DNA of 64,000 nucleotides from Edaphobacter aggregans DSM 19364 (GTDB taxonomy: Bacteria > Acidobacteriota > Terriglobia > Terriglobales > Acidobacteriaceae), in contig NZ_JQKI01000001.1 of NCBI RefSeq assembly GCF_000745965.1, positions 539,970 to 603,969 on the forward strand, in the 5' to 3' direction. Position numbers and translations under genes: made by a program. Of this stretch, positions 26,009 through 35,407 are shown piece after piece. The notes under the pieces were generated by a model that was not told the origin of the DNA, did not search any database, and was given only the letters and a program-made list of their open reading frames with translations. Numbering within the stretch: the first letter of the stretch is position 1; each line of letters begins with the position of its first letter.

Positions 26009-27472
26009 ATGCCCACACCCGAAGCACGCCGACGAAGACGCCGCATACGTTTGAGCAATCGCGTGCGCAAACTAACGGCGAGCAAGCCCCGGATGCTGCT
26101 CCTTGGTATCTCCATCGTCGCGATCCTCGTCTTGCTGGAGTGGCGCTACGACTTCGACTTCTCACTCGGAATCCTCTACGTCTTCCCGGTCATGATCGCC
26201 GGCTCCGTGCTCACACGTCCGCAAATCGTAGTTGCCGCCGTCTTCTGCGCATACACCCGCGGCCTCTTCACGGCCGACGAGACCCAGCTGGAACACACGC
26301 TCCGCTTCGTGATGGCCACCATCGCCTACACCGGCTGCGGTCTGCTCATCTACCAGGTCACGGAATCGCGCCGCGTCATGCTCGCCCACTACGCTCGCCT
26401 CCGCTTCGAACAGTCGCTGCGCCGCAACGCTCAAGAGCAGCTTCGCCAACTCGCCGAGAGCAGCCCCGCCGCAATCCTGACCGTAGGCGCGCTGGGAGAG
26501 ATCCTCGCCGCCAACGCCGCGGCGGAAGAGATCTTTGCCGCCAATGGCTCAGGTCTCACCGGCAGACAGGTACGCGATCTTGTGCCGATGTTCGATGATG
26601 CCCTTCGCCTGCCCGAAGAGATCAGCGGTATCCGCACCCAGGCCCACACCTGGGCCCGGCGCGCCGACAACTCGCACTTTCCCGCGGCGACCTGGTTTTC
26701 CATCTATGGCAAGGGAGAAGGCCGCCGCCTTGCCGCAATTGTCGTCGACATCTCCGACGAGGTCCGCGAGCGCGAGCAGGCACACTATGAAGACCTCGTG
26801 CACCAGAACCGCGTCTTCGCGGGAGCCGTCTCCCACGAGATCCGTAACCTCTGCGCCGCCATCGCCGTCGTTCAGCAGAATCTCGAAAAGCACACCAGCC
26901 TCGCCGGCGACGATGACTTCGAAGCCATGCGCAAGCTTGTCTCCGGCCTCGGACACATCTCCACCTTCGACCTGCGCAACCAGAGCCGCGCCCAGCTCGC
27001 TCCCGTCGACCTCGCCGATCTCGCCGACGAGCTTCGCGTCATCATCGGACAGGACTGGCGCGAAGCTGGCGGCGAGGTCGTCTGGCGTATCGATCCCTTC
27101 TTCCCGCTCGTCCAGGCCGACCGCCACGGCCTCCTGCAGATCATGCTCAACCTCTCGCAGAACGCCCTCCGGGCCGTCGAGCACTCCGACCGAAGGCAAC
27201 TCATCGTTGAGCCCCGCGTTGAAGATGCCTTCGCCGTTGTCCGCATCTCCGACACCGGCCACGGCGTCCGCAATCCATCCATACTCTTCCAGGCCTTTCG
27301 TCCCGGCCACGACAGCGGCGGCTCCGGCCTCGGCCTCTACGTCTCCCGCGCCATGGCCAAAAGCTTCGGCGGCGACCTGCGCTACGTCCTCGTTGAAGAC
27401 GGTGGCTGCTTCGAGGTCGTGCTTCGACTCGCCACCGCCGATGTCGACGATGAAGTGAGCGTGCCCTCATGA
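26009..27472 (+). CDS. PAS-domain sensor histidine kinase
   Basis: The 487-residue protein has an Arg-rich start, about three or four N-terminal membrane helices (about 30-120), a PAS domain (LAESSPAAILTVGALGEILAANAAAEEIF, about 150-250), an H-box AGAVSHEIRNLCAAIAVV with the phosphoacceptor histidine, an N-box LNLSQNALRAV, and G boxes ISDTGHGV and GGSGLGLYVSRAMAKSFGG. It is an inner-membrane kinase for the response regulator whose ATG overlaps its stop by four bases. The H-box is HisKA-like (SHEIRN) though its partner is NarL-type, an unusual match. The signal is unknown. Confidence 0.9.
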   Translation: MPTPEARRRRRRIRLSNRVRKLTASKPRMLLLGISIVAILVLLEWRYDFDFSLGILYVFPVMIAGSVLTRPQIVVAAVFCAYTRGLFTADETQLEHTLRFVMATIAYTGCGLLIYQVTESRRVMLAHYARLRFEQSLRRNAQEQLRQLAESSPAAILTVGALGEILAANAAAEEIFAANGSGLTGRQVRDLVPMFDDALRLPEEISGIRTQAHTWARRADNSHFPAATWFSIYGKGEGRRLAAIVVDISDEVREREQAHYEDLVHQNRVFAGAVSHEIRNLCAAIAVVQQNLEKHTSLAGDDDFEAMRKLVSGLGHISTFDLRNQSRAQLAPVDLADLADELRVIIGQDWREAGGEVVWRIDPFFPLVQADRHGLLQIMLNLSQNALRAVEHSDRRQLIVEPRVEDAFAVVRISDTGHGVRNPSILFQAFRPGHDSGGSGLGLYVSRAMAKSFGGDLRYVLVEDGGCFEVVLRLATADVDDEVSVPS

Positions 27473-28119
27473 GCTCACTAAACACCGCCACAACTCCGGT
27501 CCGAATGTATCTGCTCGACGACCACGCGCTCTTCCGTGAGGGCCTACTGCGCCTGCTCGCGGCTGACCCCGCCCTTGAAGTGGTCGGCCAGAGCGGCAAT
27601 CCCTCCGCCGCGCTCAGCGAGATCCTCTCCACCGCCCCTGACCTCCTCAGCCTGGACTACGATCTCGGCAGCGAGACCGCGACGCAGTTCATGGGCGCGC
27701 TTCGTGAGCGAGGATTCACGGGCCGCGTGCTGCTTGTCACCGCCGGCCTTCCCGACGCCGACGCCCTTCGCCTCATCCGTATGGGAATCTCGGGAATCTT
27801 CCACAAGCAGAACACGCCAGAAGACCTCCACCGCGCAATCTTCGAAGTCGCCGCCGGTCGCGTCCTTATCGATCAGGAGTACCTGCAGGCCATCGTCGCC
27901 GCCGGACAGCCACCCGAGCTCCCGCGCTTCACCGAGCGCGAGCGCTCCACCATGCGCCTCCTCCTGCAAGGCAAGGCCAACAAAGAAATAGCCGCCGAGT
28001 TCGGCGTCTCCGAGAGCGCCGTCAAAGCAACTCTCCAGCAGCTCTTCTCGAAGACCGGTGTGCGCACCCGCTCGCAGCTCGTCCTGCTCGCCATCGAAAA
28101 ATACCGCGATGAAATTTGA
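27469..28119 (+). CDS. NarL/FixJ-family response regulator
   Basis: The 216-residue protein has an N-terminal receiver (LLDDHALFREGLLRLLAADP; phosphoacceptor in LLSLDYDLGS; switch residue in LLVTAG; lysine in FHKQN) and a C-terminal LuxR-type helix-turn-helix (FTERERSTMRLLLQGKANKEIAAEFGVSESAVKATLQQLFSKTGVRTRSQ). Phosphorylation by the kinase should activate DNA binding. ATGA overlaps the kinase stop, so both come from one transcript. Targets are unknown; the GT4 gene 39 bases downstream on the same strand is the nearest candidate. Confidence 0.94.
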   Translation: MSSLNTATTPVRMYLLDDHALFREGLLRLLAADPALEVVGQSGNPSAALSEILSTAPDLLSLDYDLGSETATQFMGALRERGFTGRVLLVTAGLPDADALRLIRMGISGIFHKQNTPEDLHRAIFEVAAGRVLIDQEYLQAIVAAGQPPELPRFTERERSTMRLLLQGKANKEIAAEFGVSESAVKATLQQLFSKTGVRTRSQLVLLAIEKYRDEI

Positions 28120-28158
28120 CCCATTGCAGACACCACAGCCTCAAGTAAAGTAGTTGCC

Positions 28159-29364
28159 ATGACCGCGCCGCGCGTCGCCTACCTGCCCGACTCCTTCCAC
28201 GAAGTCAACGGCGTCGCGCATACCAGCCGCAACTTCGTCGCCTACGCCCAGCGCCATGGCCTGCCGTTTCTCTGCGTCCGCGCCGGAACGCGCGTGCAGA
28301 CGTTTGAGCAGACCGAGCAGCTTGGCACGCTTGAGCTTCGCCGCTCCCGCGTCTCCATCCGCATGGAGAAGGACCTCGACTTCGACCCGCTCTTCTGGCG
28401 CCACGCCAACGGCATCGAGCGCGAGCTTGCGCGCTTCCGGCCCGACCTGATTCACATCACCGGCCCCAGCGAGCTGGGGATATTCGGCGCCTACTTTGCC
28501 TGGCGGCAGGGCGTTCCTCTGGCGGCCTCGTGGCACACCAACGTTCACGAGTACGCTGCCCGCCGCCTCGACTGGCTCACGCGGCACCTCGCAGCGCGAT
28601 CTGCCGCCACGCTCGCCCAGAGCGTCGAGGATGGCGCGCTCTGGGCGACCTCGCGCTTCTACTCGCTGGCCCGCGTTCTCTTCGCGCCCAACCAGGAGCT
28701 GTGCACGATGCTCGAGCGCACCACGGGACGGCCCTGCCACCTGATGCAGCGCGGCGTCGACACCGCGCAGTTTTCACCGCAACACCGCACGCGCGCCGAC
28801 GACAACCACACGCTGGTGCTCGGCTACGTCGGCCGGCTCTCTGTTGAGAAAAACGTTTCGCTTCTCGCGAAGATCGCGCGCGAGCTGCTCGCCCTGGGCA
28901 TCATGGACTTCCGCTTCCTCATCGTCGGCCATGGCAGCGAAGAGGCCGCGCTGCGCGCCTCACTCACCCGCGCTGACTTCGCCGGAGTGCTGCGCGGCGC
29001 GACGCTCGCCCAGGCCTACGCCAACATGGACCTGCTCGTCTTCCCCTCGCACACCGATACCTTCGGCAACGTCGTCCTCGAGGCGCTCTCGAGCGGCGTC
29101 CCCGCAGTGGTCACCCCCTCGGGCGGACCAAAGTACATCGTCCGCGAGGGCGAGACAGGCTTCATCGCGCCCGATGCAGGCTTTGCTTCGGTGATCGCGA
29201 CGCTGGCACGGGATCGAGATCGTCTTACGCAGATGCGCGCCGCCGCGCGCGCCTACGCGCTGACATGTAGCTGGGATGCTGTCTTTACGCGAGTCTACGA
29301 GGGTTATCGCGACGCGCTTCCGCCGCAGTTCGGCACGGAACCGGCTTTGGCAGCCGGTGCGTGA
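28159..29364 (+). CDS. Glycosyltransferase family 4 (GT-B)
   Basis: The 401-residue protein is a GT4 enzyme: VAYLPDSFHEVNGVAHTSRNF at the start (the glycine loop of the acceptor domain), then FLIVGHGSEEAAL, ATLAQAYANMDLLVFPS, and TFGNVVLEALSSGVPAVV with the donor-binding Glu region. It resembles sulfoquinovosyl- or mannosyl-transferases of the SqdX/PimB type, working at the inner face of the membrane on lipid or glycan acceptors. It lies 39 bases after the response regulator, with AAGTAAAG before ATG. Specificity cannot be read. Confidence 0.9.
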   Translation: MTAPRVAYLPDSFHEVNGVAHTSRNFVAYAQRHGLPFLCVRAGTRVQTFEQTEQLGTLELRRSRVSIRMEKDLDFDPLFWRHANGIERELARFRPDLIHITGPSELGIFGAYFAWRQGVPLAASWHTNVHEYAARRLDWLTRHLAARSAATLAQSVEDGALWATSRFYSLARVLFAPNQELCTMLERTTGRPCHLMQRGVDTAQFSPQHRTRADDNHTLVLGYVGRLSVEKNVSLLAKIARELLALGIMDFRFLIVGHGSEEAALRASLTRADFAGVLRGATLAQAYANMDLLVFPSHTDTFGNVVLEALSSGVPAVVTPSGGPKYIVREGETGFIAPDAGFASVIATLARDRDRLTQMRAAARAYALTCSWDAVFTRVYEGYRDALPPQFGTEPALAAGA

Positions 29365-29367
29365 GGC

Positions 29368-30858
29368 TCAGGCGTCGAGCTTCTTCGTCACCAGCTCGTT
29401 CAGCAGAGCAGGGTTCGCCTGTCCCTTCGACAGCCGCATCACCTGGCCCACGAAGAAGGCGGCGACGGTCTTCTTGCCGCCGCGATACTGCTCCACCTGC
29501 TTCGGATTTGCAGCGATGACCTCGTCGATCATCTTCTCAATCGCTCCGGCGTCGGAGATCTGCTGCGGCTTGTCGCGCTCGTAGATCTCGGGGAAGTCCT
29601 TGCTCTCGGCGAAGCTTGCATCGAGCAGCTGCTTCAGCTGCTTCGAGCTGATGGTTCCGTCCTCCATCAGGTCCGCAGCCATGACGATGCCGTCGAGCGA
29701 GACAGGCGACTGATGGTCGCTCAACTCCGCAGCACGGAGGCGCATCGTGATCTCAGAGAGCAGGATCGACGCCACGCGCTTCGGCGACTTCGCCTTCTTC
29801 GCTGCCGTCTCGAAGCGGTCGGCGAAGTCGCGCGTCGCCGTGATGGTCGCTGCGTCCTGCTCGTTCAGCCCATAGTCGGCGATCATGCGTGCCCGGCGCG
29901 TCTCAGGAAGCTCGGGCAGCATCTTGATGATCTCGGCCTGCCACTCCGCGCCCACGACGAGCGGCGGAAGATCGGGCTCCGGGAAGTAGCGGTAGTCATG
30001 CGCCTGCTCCTTCGAGCGCATCGAGTACGTCCGCCCCTCGCTCGAGTTCCACAGGCGCGACTCCTGCACGACGCGGCCGCCCTCTTCGAGGACCCCGATC
30101 TGACGCTCGATCTCGTACTCCACCGCGGCGCGGATGAAGCGGAAGCTGTTGACGTTCTTCACCTCGGCCTTGGTTCCAAACTGCTTCGCGCCTTTGAGCA
30201 TCACGCTCACATTCGCGTCACAACGCAGCGAACCCTCTTCCATGTTGCAGTCGCTGACGCCGGTGTAGAGCAATATCTCCTTGAGCCGCGTGAGGTACTC
30301 GAAGACCTCGTCGGCAGTGCGCAGGTCGGGCTCGGAAACGATCTCGACCAGCGGCGTGCCGCAGCGGTTCAGGTCGATGTAGGTGCGATTGATGGAGTCC
30401 GCAAAGCCGTCATGGATGCTCTTGCCCGCGTCCTCTTCCATGTGCAGGCGCGTGACGCCGATGCGCTTGGTGATGGGCGCGCCGCTCTCGTCGAAGGCGG
30501 AAACCTCTATCCAGCCGTGCTCGGCGATCGGCTTGTCGAACTGCGAGATCTGGTAGCCCTTGGGCGAGTCCGGGTAGAAGTAATTCTTGCGCGCGAAGAT
30601 GCTGGTCTCGCGAATCTCGCAGTTAATCGCCTTCGCCGCGAGCACGGCGTACTCGACCGCCTTGCGGTTCAGCACCGGCAGAGCGCCGGGAAGCCCGAGG
30701 CACGTCGGGCAGACGTGCGTGTTCGGCTCGCCACCGTACTGGTTCACGCAGCCGCAGAAAGCCTTCGACTCCGTAAGGAGCTGGACGTGAACCTCAAGCC
30801 CGATGACGGGCTGGTACTTGGCAAGAATCTCCGGCGAGAGCGCAGTGGCGGTCGACAT
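29368..30858 (-). CDS. gatB: Aspartyl/glutamyl-tRNA amidotransferase subunit B
   Basis: The 496-residue protein starts YQPVIGLEVHVQLLTESKAFCGC and keeps the Zn-binding cysteines CGC...CPTC, then KNYFYPDSPKGYQISQF, EEDAGKSIH, DLNRCGTPLVEIVSEPD, and the C-terminal YqeY-like tail domain (about 350-496) that binds tRNA. GatB with GatC and GatA converts Glu-tRNA(Gln) or Asp-tRNA(Asn) to the amides. GatA and GatC are not in the window. It is convergent with the GT4 gene. A separate yqeY gene, related to its tail, is at 58647. Confidence 0.97.
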   Translation of the reverse strand: MSTATALSPEILAKYQPVIGLEVHVQLLTESKAFCGCVNQYGGEPNTHVCPTCLGLPGALPVLNRKAVEYAVLAAKAINCEIRETSIFARKNYFYPDSPKGYQISQFDKPIAEHGWIEVSAFDESGAPITKRIGVTRLHMEEDAGKSIHDGFADSINRTYIDLNRCGTPLVEIVSEPDLRTADEVFEYLTRLKEILLYTGVSDCNMEEGSLRCDANVSVMLKGAKQFGTKAEVKNVNSFRFIRAAVEYEIERQIGVLEEGGRVVQESRLWNSSEGRTYSMRSKEQAHDYRYFPEPDLPPLVVGAEWQAEIIKMLPELPETRRARMIADYGLNEQDAATITATRDFADRFETAAKKAKSPKRVASILLSEITMRLRAAELSDHQSPVSLDGIVMAADLMEDGTISSKQLKQLLDASFAESKDFPEIYERDKPQQISDAGAIEKMIDEVIAANPKQVEQYRGGKKTVAAFFVGQVMRLSKGQANPALLNELVTKKLDA

Positions 30859-30998
30859 ATTTACGTCGATTCTACCAAGCCGGGCAATCGGATTTCGCCT
30901 CGTTGAAAAACGCAGCGCATTATTGCAGCACGGCGAAATCCCGCGGGAAACCAGCGGAGCCGGGCATCCAAAACGACTGTGCGGCGTCTCTCAAATGC

Positions 30999-32312
30999 AT
31001 GGGACGTTTGCTGAGACTCTGCCTCGCGCTTCTTTTCCTCGCGGCGTACGGTGCTCCGCCGTCCCACGCACAGAGCAAGACCTCGTCTGCTCCTCGTCCC
31101 ACGCTCGTTGGGTACTTTCCACAGTGGGCGCTCTACGACGACGAGCCGTACCTTGTGAAGGACCTCATCTCGCCCGGCGGCAAGGCGCCGCTCGTCGACC
31201 AGATCAACTACGCCCAGGGCTTCGTCACCAACGGCCGCTGTTCGGTTGCCGATCCCAATGCCGACCTGAACTTCCGCTTTACCGCGAAGCAGAGCGTCAA
31301 CGGTGTCGCGGACTCGCCATCAAGACCCTTTCGCGGCTACATGCATCAGGTTCAGCTGCTCAAGCGCAGGTATCCGCACCTTCGCGTACTCATCTCGCTC
31401 GAAGGGCGCGCCGCGGACTTCGCGAACGATGCGCAGCCCGAGAACCGCAAGGCCTTCGTCGCCTCGTGCATCGACATCTTCATCAAAGGAAATCTCGCCC
31501 CGGGCATCAAGGCTCCGCGCCTGTTCGATGGCATCGACGTCGATTGGGAGTACCCGCACGACGCCGATGCCGAGAACTTCATCGAGCTGCTCAATGAGTT
31601 TCGCCGCCAGATGGACGCTGTTCGTCCGGGTCTTCGGCTCACGATTGCGGTCGGACACACGCCGCACATGTATGGCGGGGTCGACACCGCGGCTGTCGCT
31701 GGGCTGGTCGATCAGGTCGGCGTGATGACCTACGACTTCATCGGTCCCTGGAGCGGAACCACGGGCCTCCTTGCTCCGCTCTCGGCAACGCCAGAGTTCC
31801 GCGGCGGCACCGTCGAACGCTCCATCGCCTCATGGCATCAGGCCGGAGTGCCCACGTCGAAGCTGCTGATGGGCGTGCCCTTCTATGCCTACGGTTGGCA
31901 CCAGGTGCCGGAGGACGCCGACGGCCTCTTTCAGGAAGGGCAGGGAATTCACGGCGATCGGCCCTACCGCTACATCCAGAGCATCATCGGCAGCTCCACC
32001 GTCTACCGCGACAAGGTCTCGCAGGCGCCGTGGCTCTTTGACGGCGACGCCTTCTGGACCTACGACGATCCTGTGTCGGTCGGCTTCAAGGCCAGCTATG
32101 CGCGAGACGCCGGCCTCGGTGGCCTCATGATCTGGCAGCTTGGCGACGATGACTCCTCCGTACTGCTGCAAGCGGCGCACAAGGCGCTGAATAGACCACG
32201 CACTCCTATCGAACTTCCTGTCGTTGCTGATACTCCGCCGCGAACAGTCGCGCTGCCAGTGAGCCGCCCTGCGTCGGCCCCTGCATCAACCGGCGCATCA
32301 TCGCCAGACTGA
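30999..32312 (+). CDS. Exported glycoside hydrolase family 18 protein (chitinase-like)
   Basis: The 437-residue protein (from ATG 30999) has a signal peptide (RLLRLCLALLFLAAYGAPPSHAQ) and a GH18 TIM barrel: VGYFPQWALYDDEP, LRVLISLEG, the catalytic DxxDxDxE motif in FDGIDVDWEYPHD (Glu is the acid/base), VGVMTYDFIG, and GVPFYAYGWH, followed by FWTYDDP and GGLMIWQLGDDD near the end. It would cut chitin or N-acetylglucosamine polymers outside the cell or in the periplasm. A Pro/Ser/Ala tail closes it. It is divergent from gatB by about 140 bases. An upstream in-frame ATG at 30903 is less likely. Confidence 0.92.
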   Translation: MGRLLRLCLALLFLAAYGAPPSHAQSKTSSAPRPTLVGYFPQWALYDDEPYLVKDLISPGGKAPLVDQINYAQGFVTNGRCSVADPNADLNFRFTAKQSVNGVADSPSRPFRGYMHQVQLLKRRYPHLRVLISLEGRAADFANDAQPENRKAFVASCIDIFIKGNLAPGIKAPRLFDGIDVDWEYPHDADAENFIELLNEFRRQMDAVRPGLRLTIAVGHTPHMYGGVDTAAVAGLVDQVGVMTYDFIGPWSGTTGLLAPLSATPEFRGGTVERSIASWHQAGVPTSKLLMGVPFYAYGWHQVPEDADGLFQEGQGIHGDRPYRYIQSIIGSSTVYRDKVSQAPWLFDGDAFWTYDDPVSVGFKASYARDAGLGGLMIWQLGDDDSSVLLQAAHKALNRPRTPIELPVVADTPPRTVALPVSRPASAPASTGASSPD

Positions 32313-32706
32313 AAAGAAAGTCAACGCAGCGATTTACGTTACGCCGCCTTCGCGCGCCCGAGCGCACAGGATATCTACGAACAGGTGGCGAACAACGCCC
32401 GGCCAGGAGCAGCATATCTCGCTGATTCTCAGTGACATATGGCCGTCCAGTTTTTTGGGTGGCCTATGCAAATCGTCTGTTTCCCATTCTCCAGGAGGCG
32501 AATCGTTGACCCTGAACCCAAAAACACGGTAAACTCATTAAGTTTGGCGCTGCAGCCAGTGTGTCTCCCATCAGGGACTCCGGGCCGAGCCGATGAGCAG
32601 TCCTGTTTTGACCGGCCTGAACACCGCTCTTGTTGCGCCCCTATGCAGCACAATTCATGAAGGAAGCGGTCAGCGCTCCATAGCGCACGCTAGAGGTTTT
32701 AGAGCC
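32313..32706. other. Leader and gap before rplU
   Basis: This 394-base gap holds no supported gene. It contains the rplU promoter (32506-32535) and a leader of about 165 bases that is GC-rich and could fold, consistent with autogenous control of ribosomal protein operons. I see no motif matching a known L21 leader family. Confidence 0.6.
32506..32535 (+). promoter_or_regulatory. Sigma-70-like promoter of rplU-rpmA
   Basis: TTGACC (32506-32511) and TAAACT (32530-32535) are separated by 18 bases, close to the sigma-70 consensus. Transcription would start near 32542 and leave a leader of about 165 bases before rplU. Confidence 0.6.
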
Positions 32707-33027
32707 ATGTACGCAGTTATCCGCACCGGCGGCAAGCAGTATAAGGTCGCTCCCGGCGACACCCTGAAGATCGAGACCACCGCCCATCAGGACGGCTCGG
32801 TTGAGTTCTCCGACGTCCTCGCCGTCTCCGGCTCCGAGGGCAAGTTCGAGAGCGATCTCTCGGGCGCCAAGGTCACGGCGTCGGTCGTTGGCGAGGGCCG
32901 CGGCGACAAGATTCTCGTCTTCAAGCTGAAGCGCAAGAAGCAGTACAAGAAGATGCAGGGTCACCGCCAGAACTTCGTCGAGGTCAAGATCAACGACATT
33001 CTGGTCAACGGCCGGTCGCTGAAGTAA
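32707..33027 (+). CDS. rplU: 50S ribosomal protein L21
   Basis: The 106-residue protein begins MYAVIRTGGKQYKVAPGDTL and has the L21 barrel and the basic HRQNFVEVKIN end. It binds 23S rRNA in the large subunit. It is followed after 74 bases by rpmA, the usual bacterial pair, and both share the promoter at 32506. A longer reading frame from 32593 exists, but ATG 32707 is the family start. Confidence 0.98.
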   Translation: MYAVIRTGGKQYKVAPGDTLKIETTAHQDGSVEFSDVLAVSGSEGKFESDLSGAKVTASVVGEGRGDKILVFKLKRKKQYKKMQGHRQNFVEVKINDILVNGRSLK

Positions 33028-33101
33028 GCGCGGCGCACAGGTTCAGATTTTAGATTTCAAGCGCAACGCATAAGCGGCGGCGCGAAAACGAGGCAATCGA
33101 A

Positions 33102-33365
33102 ATGGCACATAAAAAAGGTTTAGGTTCTTCCAAAAACGGCCGCGACTCAAACGCGCAGCGACTCGGCGTAAAGCGCTTCGGCGGCCAGACCGTCACCGGC
33201 GGCTCCATCCTGGTTCGGCAGCGCGGAACCCCGCTGAAGCCCGGCGCCAACGTCGGCCGCGGCAAGGACGACACCCTCTTCGCCAAGGTCGACGGCGTGG
33301 TCAAGTTCCAGGATCGCGGCCAGCACGGCCGCTTCGTCTCGATCGAGCCCATCGCGATCGCGTAA
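33102..33365 (+). CDS. rpmA: 50S ribosomal protein L27
   Basis: The 87-residue protein begins [20 protein letters not shown], the classic L27 start, without the short N-terminal leader cleaved in Firmicutes. It continues LGVKRFGGQ and ends VSIEPIAIA. It lies near the peptidyl-transferase centre of the ribosome. Operon with rplU; a strong bidirectional terminator follows. Confidence 0.98.
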   Translation: MAHKKGLGSSKNGRDSNAQRLGVKRFGGQTVTGGSILVRQRGTPLKPGANVGRGKDDTLFAKVDGVVKFQDRGQHGRFVSIEPIAIA

Positions 33366-33384
33366 CCTCGATCGCATCAATGCA

Positions 33385-33422
33385 AAAACGAAGAGCCCTG
33401 CTTTGGCAGGGCTCTTCGTTTT
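33385..33422. terminator. Strong bidirectional terminator
   Basis: A perfect 17-base stem (AAAACGAAGAGCCCTGC with its reverse complement, 33385-33401 and 33406-33422) closes a TTTG loop, with A-run and T-run flanks. It ends rpmA on the plus strand and the secreted protein gene at 33436 on the minus strand. Confidence 0.95.
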
Positions 33423-33435
33423 GCCGTATCGTCCG

Positions 33436-33954
33436 CTATGGCTGGACCAGCGGAACCTGTATGGCGAGCTGCGTGTCAATCATCATCTGCGCCTGACGCT
33501 CCACCTGCTCATAAAGAGCGGCTTTCTTCGCCGGCAGGATCTTGCGGAAGCTGGGCTGGTACTTCATCCGCAGAGCTGCTGCATCTGCGTCCATCTTCAG
33601 GACACGGCTGATCCAGTTATCTGCCTGGGCGTCGGTCATCGTATCGTAGCCCTGGGCGTATTCCTTGATCAGAGCGACTCTTCCATCATGGATCTTTGTC
33701 AGATCGGCAGTGTACTGGTCGTACACGGGCCAGAACACCTGCGCTTCGGCGTCGGTGAGCGGCACATTGGCCGCGATCAGCTGCTTCTTCTGCGAACGGA
33801 TATCTTTTCGCATCAGCTCGATGTTCTGATCGACGGTGGCCTGGGTGTTCTGGCTCTGCGCCGGTTGTTGTGCGGCGTCCTGTGCCATCGCCGGGATATG
33901 GGCCGCCATTACGACCCCGCTAAATACGAACGCTGCTAGTAGAGGCTTCTTCAT
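33436..33954 (-). CDS. Small exported protein, Spy/CpxP-like size
   Basis: The 172-residue protein has a signal peptide (KPLLAAFVFSGVVMAAHIPAMAQ), then an Ala/Gln-rich linker and an all-helical body (TVDQNIELMRKDIRSQKKQLI ... FWPVYDQYTADLTKIHDGRVALIKEYAQGYDTM ... RVLKMDADAAALRMKYQPSFRKILPAKKAALYEQVE). The spacing and helix content resemble periplasmic Spy/CpxP-type chaperones, but LTxxQ motifs are absent. Function unknown. It has a weak start region and ends at the shared terminator. Confidence 0.75.
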   Translation of the reverse strand: MKKPLLAAFVFSGVVMAAHIPAMAQDAAQQPAQSQNTQATVDQNIELMRKDIRSQKKQLIAANVPLTDAEAQVFWPVYDQYTADLTKIHDGRVALIKEYAQGYDTMTDAQADNWISRVLKMDADAAALRMKYQPSFRKILPAKKAALYEQVERQAQMMIDTQLAIQVPLVQP

Positions 33955-34083
33955 TAAAAACGCTCCTTATGGTTCGGATCTATTGCAATCGAGGGGCCAT
34001 ACTGCGCAGACGGTGGTGTCCACGGATTCTACTGCAACTGCGTCGAGAGGTCTACCGAAGCCTTCTTTCTTGATCATCCGGCC

Positions 34084-34353
34084 TTAGCTCTGATACCGCA
34101 GGGCGCTGCGAGCCTTCGCCTTCGCGGCCTCTTCCTCGCGGTTCTTTGGCGGCGCAGTCGTCTCCAGTAACGTCAGCAGCTTCATCGAGACTGCCGCAAT
34201 CTCATCGACGGCCGCCGCAAACGCCGCTTCGTTTGCCTTCGAAGGCTTGTTGAAGCCGCTGATCTTCCTCACAAACTGCAACGAGGCGTTGCGAACCTCC
34301 GTCTCCGTCACCGGAGGATCGAAGTTAAAGAGCATTCTGATGTTTCGGCACAT
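34084..34353 (-). CDS. DUF2277 domain protein
   Basis: From ATG 34353 the 89-residue protein begins MCRNIRMLFNFDPP, the well-conserved start of DUF2277, followed by VRKISGFNKPSKANEAAF and a helical remainder ending in a basic KAKARSALRYQS. DUF2277 is widespread and uncharacterised, probably cytosolic. Upstream in-frame codons to 34368 are not part of the family. It is 90 bases from the MBL gene on the same strand. Confidence 0.92.
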   Translation of the reverse strand: MCRNIRMLFNFDPPVTETEVRNASLQFVRKISGFNKPSKANEAAFAAAVDEIAAVSMKLLTLLETTAPPKNREEEAAKAKARSALRYQS

Positions 34354-34443
34354 TCGACTGAACCTCAACGTGCAATCTCACGAGCGCTGCGAAACCAGCT
34401 CTCTCACTCTAATCCACGACATCCGGAACCGCACGGCCGCTGG

Positions 34444-35361
34444 TCACACTCTTGTGGCGACCGGCTTCCCCTTGTCGTTTAGCTCGATCCGCGCCATCGG
34501 CGTCTGGTGGTCGTGCGTGAAGAGAACCAGCCACCTCTCCGGAATCGCGCGCTGATAGAAGCGCTTGCGCTGCGCAATCGACTCCAGCGGATCGAGGTCG
34601 TACCCCATCACCCACGGCGGATCCAGGTGCGCCGTCGTGGGGATCAGGTCCGAGATGTAGCAGGCGTGCTCAGCCGCCCCGCCGTGCGATCGTGCCTCGA
34701 TGTGCACCCCTATCAGCTGGCGCGTGTGCCCGGGGAAGAGTTCGACCGAGATGCCCGGCACGATCTCCGGATTTTGCGCGATGCCTTCCGTCGTCAGCAG
34801 CGTCATCTGGCCGTTCTCGATCAGGGGATCGTAGTTGGGCGACAAATAGCTGACGCGGTCGCGTTCGTACTGCATGTGTCCGTGCTCCACCTCGCCCCGG
34901 TGGGCGAAGTAGCGCGCATTGGGGAAGGTCGGCGTCACCGAGCCGTCCGAGTGGAGCGTCGTGTTCCAGCCGCAGTGGTCGAAGTGCAGGTGCGTGTTGA
35001 TGACGACGTCGACCTCCTCGGGCCGCACTCCAGCGGCGGCGAGCGACTGCGGCAGCAGCTCCTGATTCTGGTGGACCTCGCGCATCTTCTCGTTCTGCTT
35101 GTTGCCGATACCTGTCTCGATGACCACCACGTGCCGGCCGGTGCGGACGACGACCGTGTTCAGTCCGAGCAGGATGCGGTTCTGCTCGTCCGCCGGGGCG
35201 CGCTTCTGCCACAGCGTCTTGGGGACGACGCCGAACATCGCTCCGCCGTCCAGTCGGTAGGTTCCATCCGTGCAGATAGTCAGCTCGAAGCTGCCGAGCC
35301 CGGTGCGTGCGCGCACCAAATCGGCAGCTTCAGGAGGAGCAATCAAGAGGCGATCCGTCAT
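34444..35361 (-). CDS. MBL-fold metallo-hydrolase
   Basis: From ATG 35361 the 305-residue protein has the metallo-beta-lactamase motifs: VVINTHLHFDHCGWNT (HxHxDH zinc site), GEVEHGHMQYERD, then SVELFPGHTRQLIGVHI (His) and CYISDLIPTTAHL (Asp) and a final LFTHDHQTPM (His). These form a binuclear zinc site. The family includes lactonases such as quorum-quenching enzymes, but this one has no diagnostic lactonase feature visible. Soluble, cytosolic. Confidence 0.9.
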   Translation of the reverse strand: MTDRLLIAPPEAADLVRARTGLGSFELTICTDGTYRLDGGAMFGVVPKTLWQKRAPADEQNRILLGLNTVVVRTGRHVVVIETGIGNKQNEKMREVHQNQELLPQSLAAAGVRPEEVDVVINTHLHFDHCGWNTTLHSDGSVTPTFPNARYFAHRGEVEHGHMQYERDRVSYLSPNYDPLIENGQMTLLTTEGIAQNPEIVPGISVELFPGHTRQLIGVHIEARSHGGAAEHACYISDLIPTTAHLDPPWVMGYDLDPLESIAQRKRFYQRAIPERWLVLFTHDHQTPMARIELNDKGKPVATRV

Positions 35362-35407
35362 CCTCCTCATCCTACTCGGAGCAGGAGACGACGGCGAACC
35401 GCTGGAG

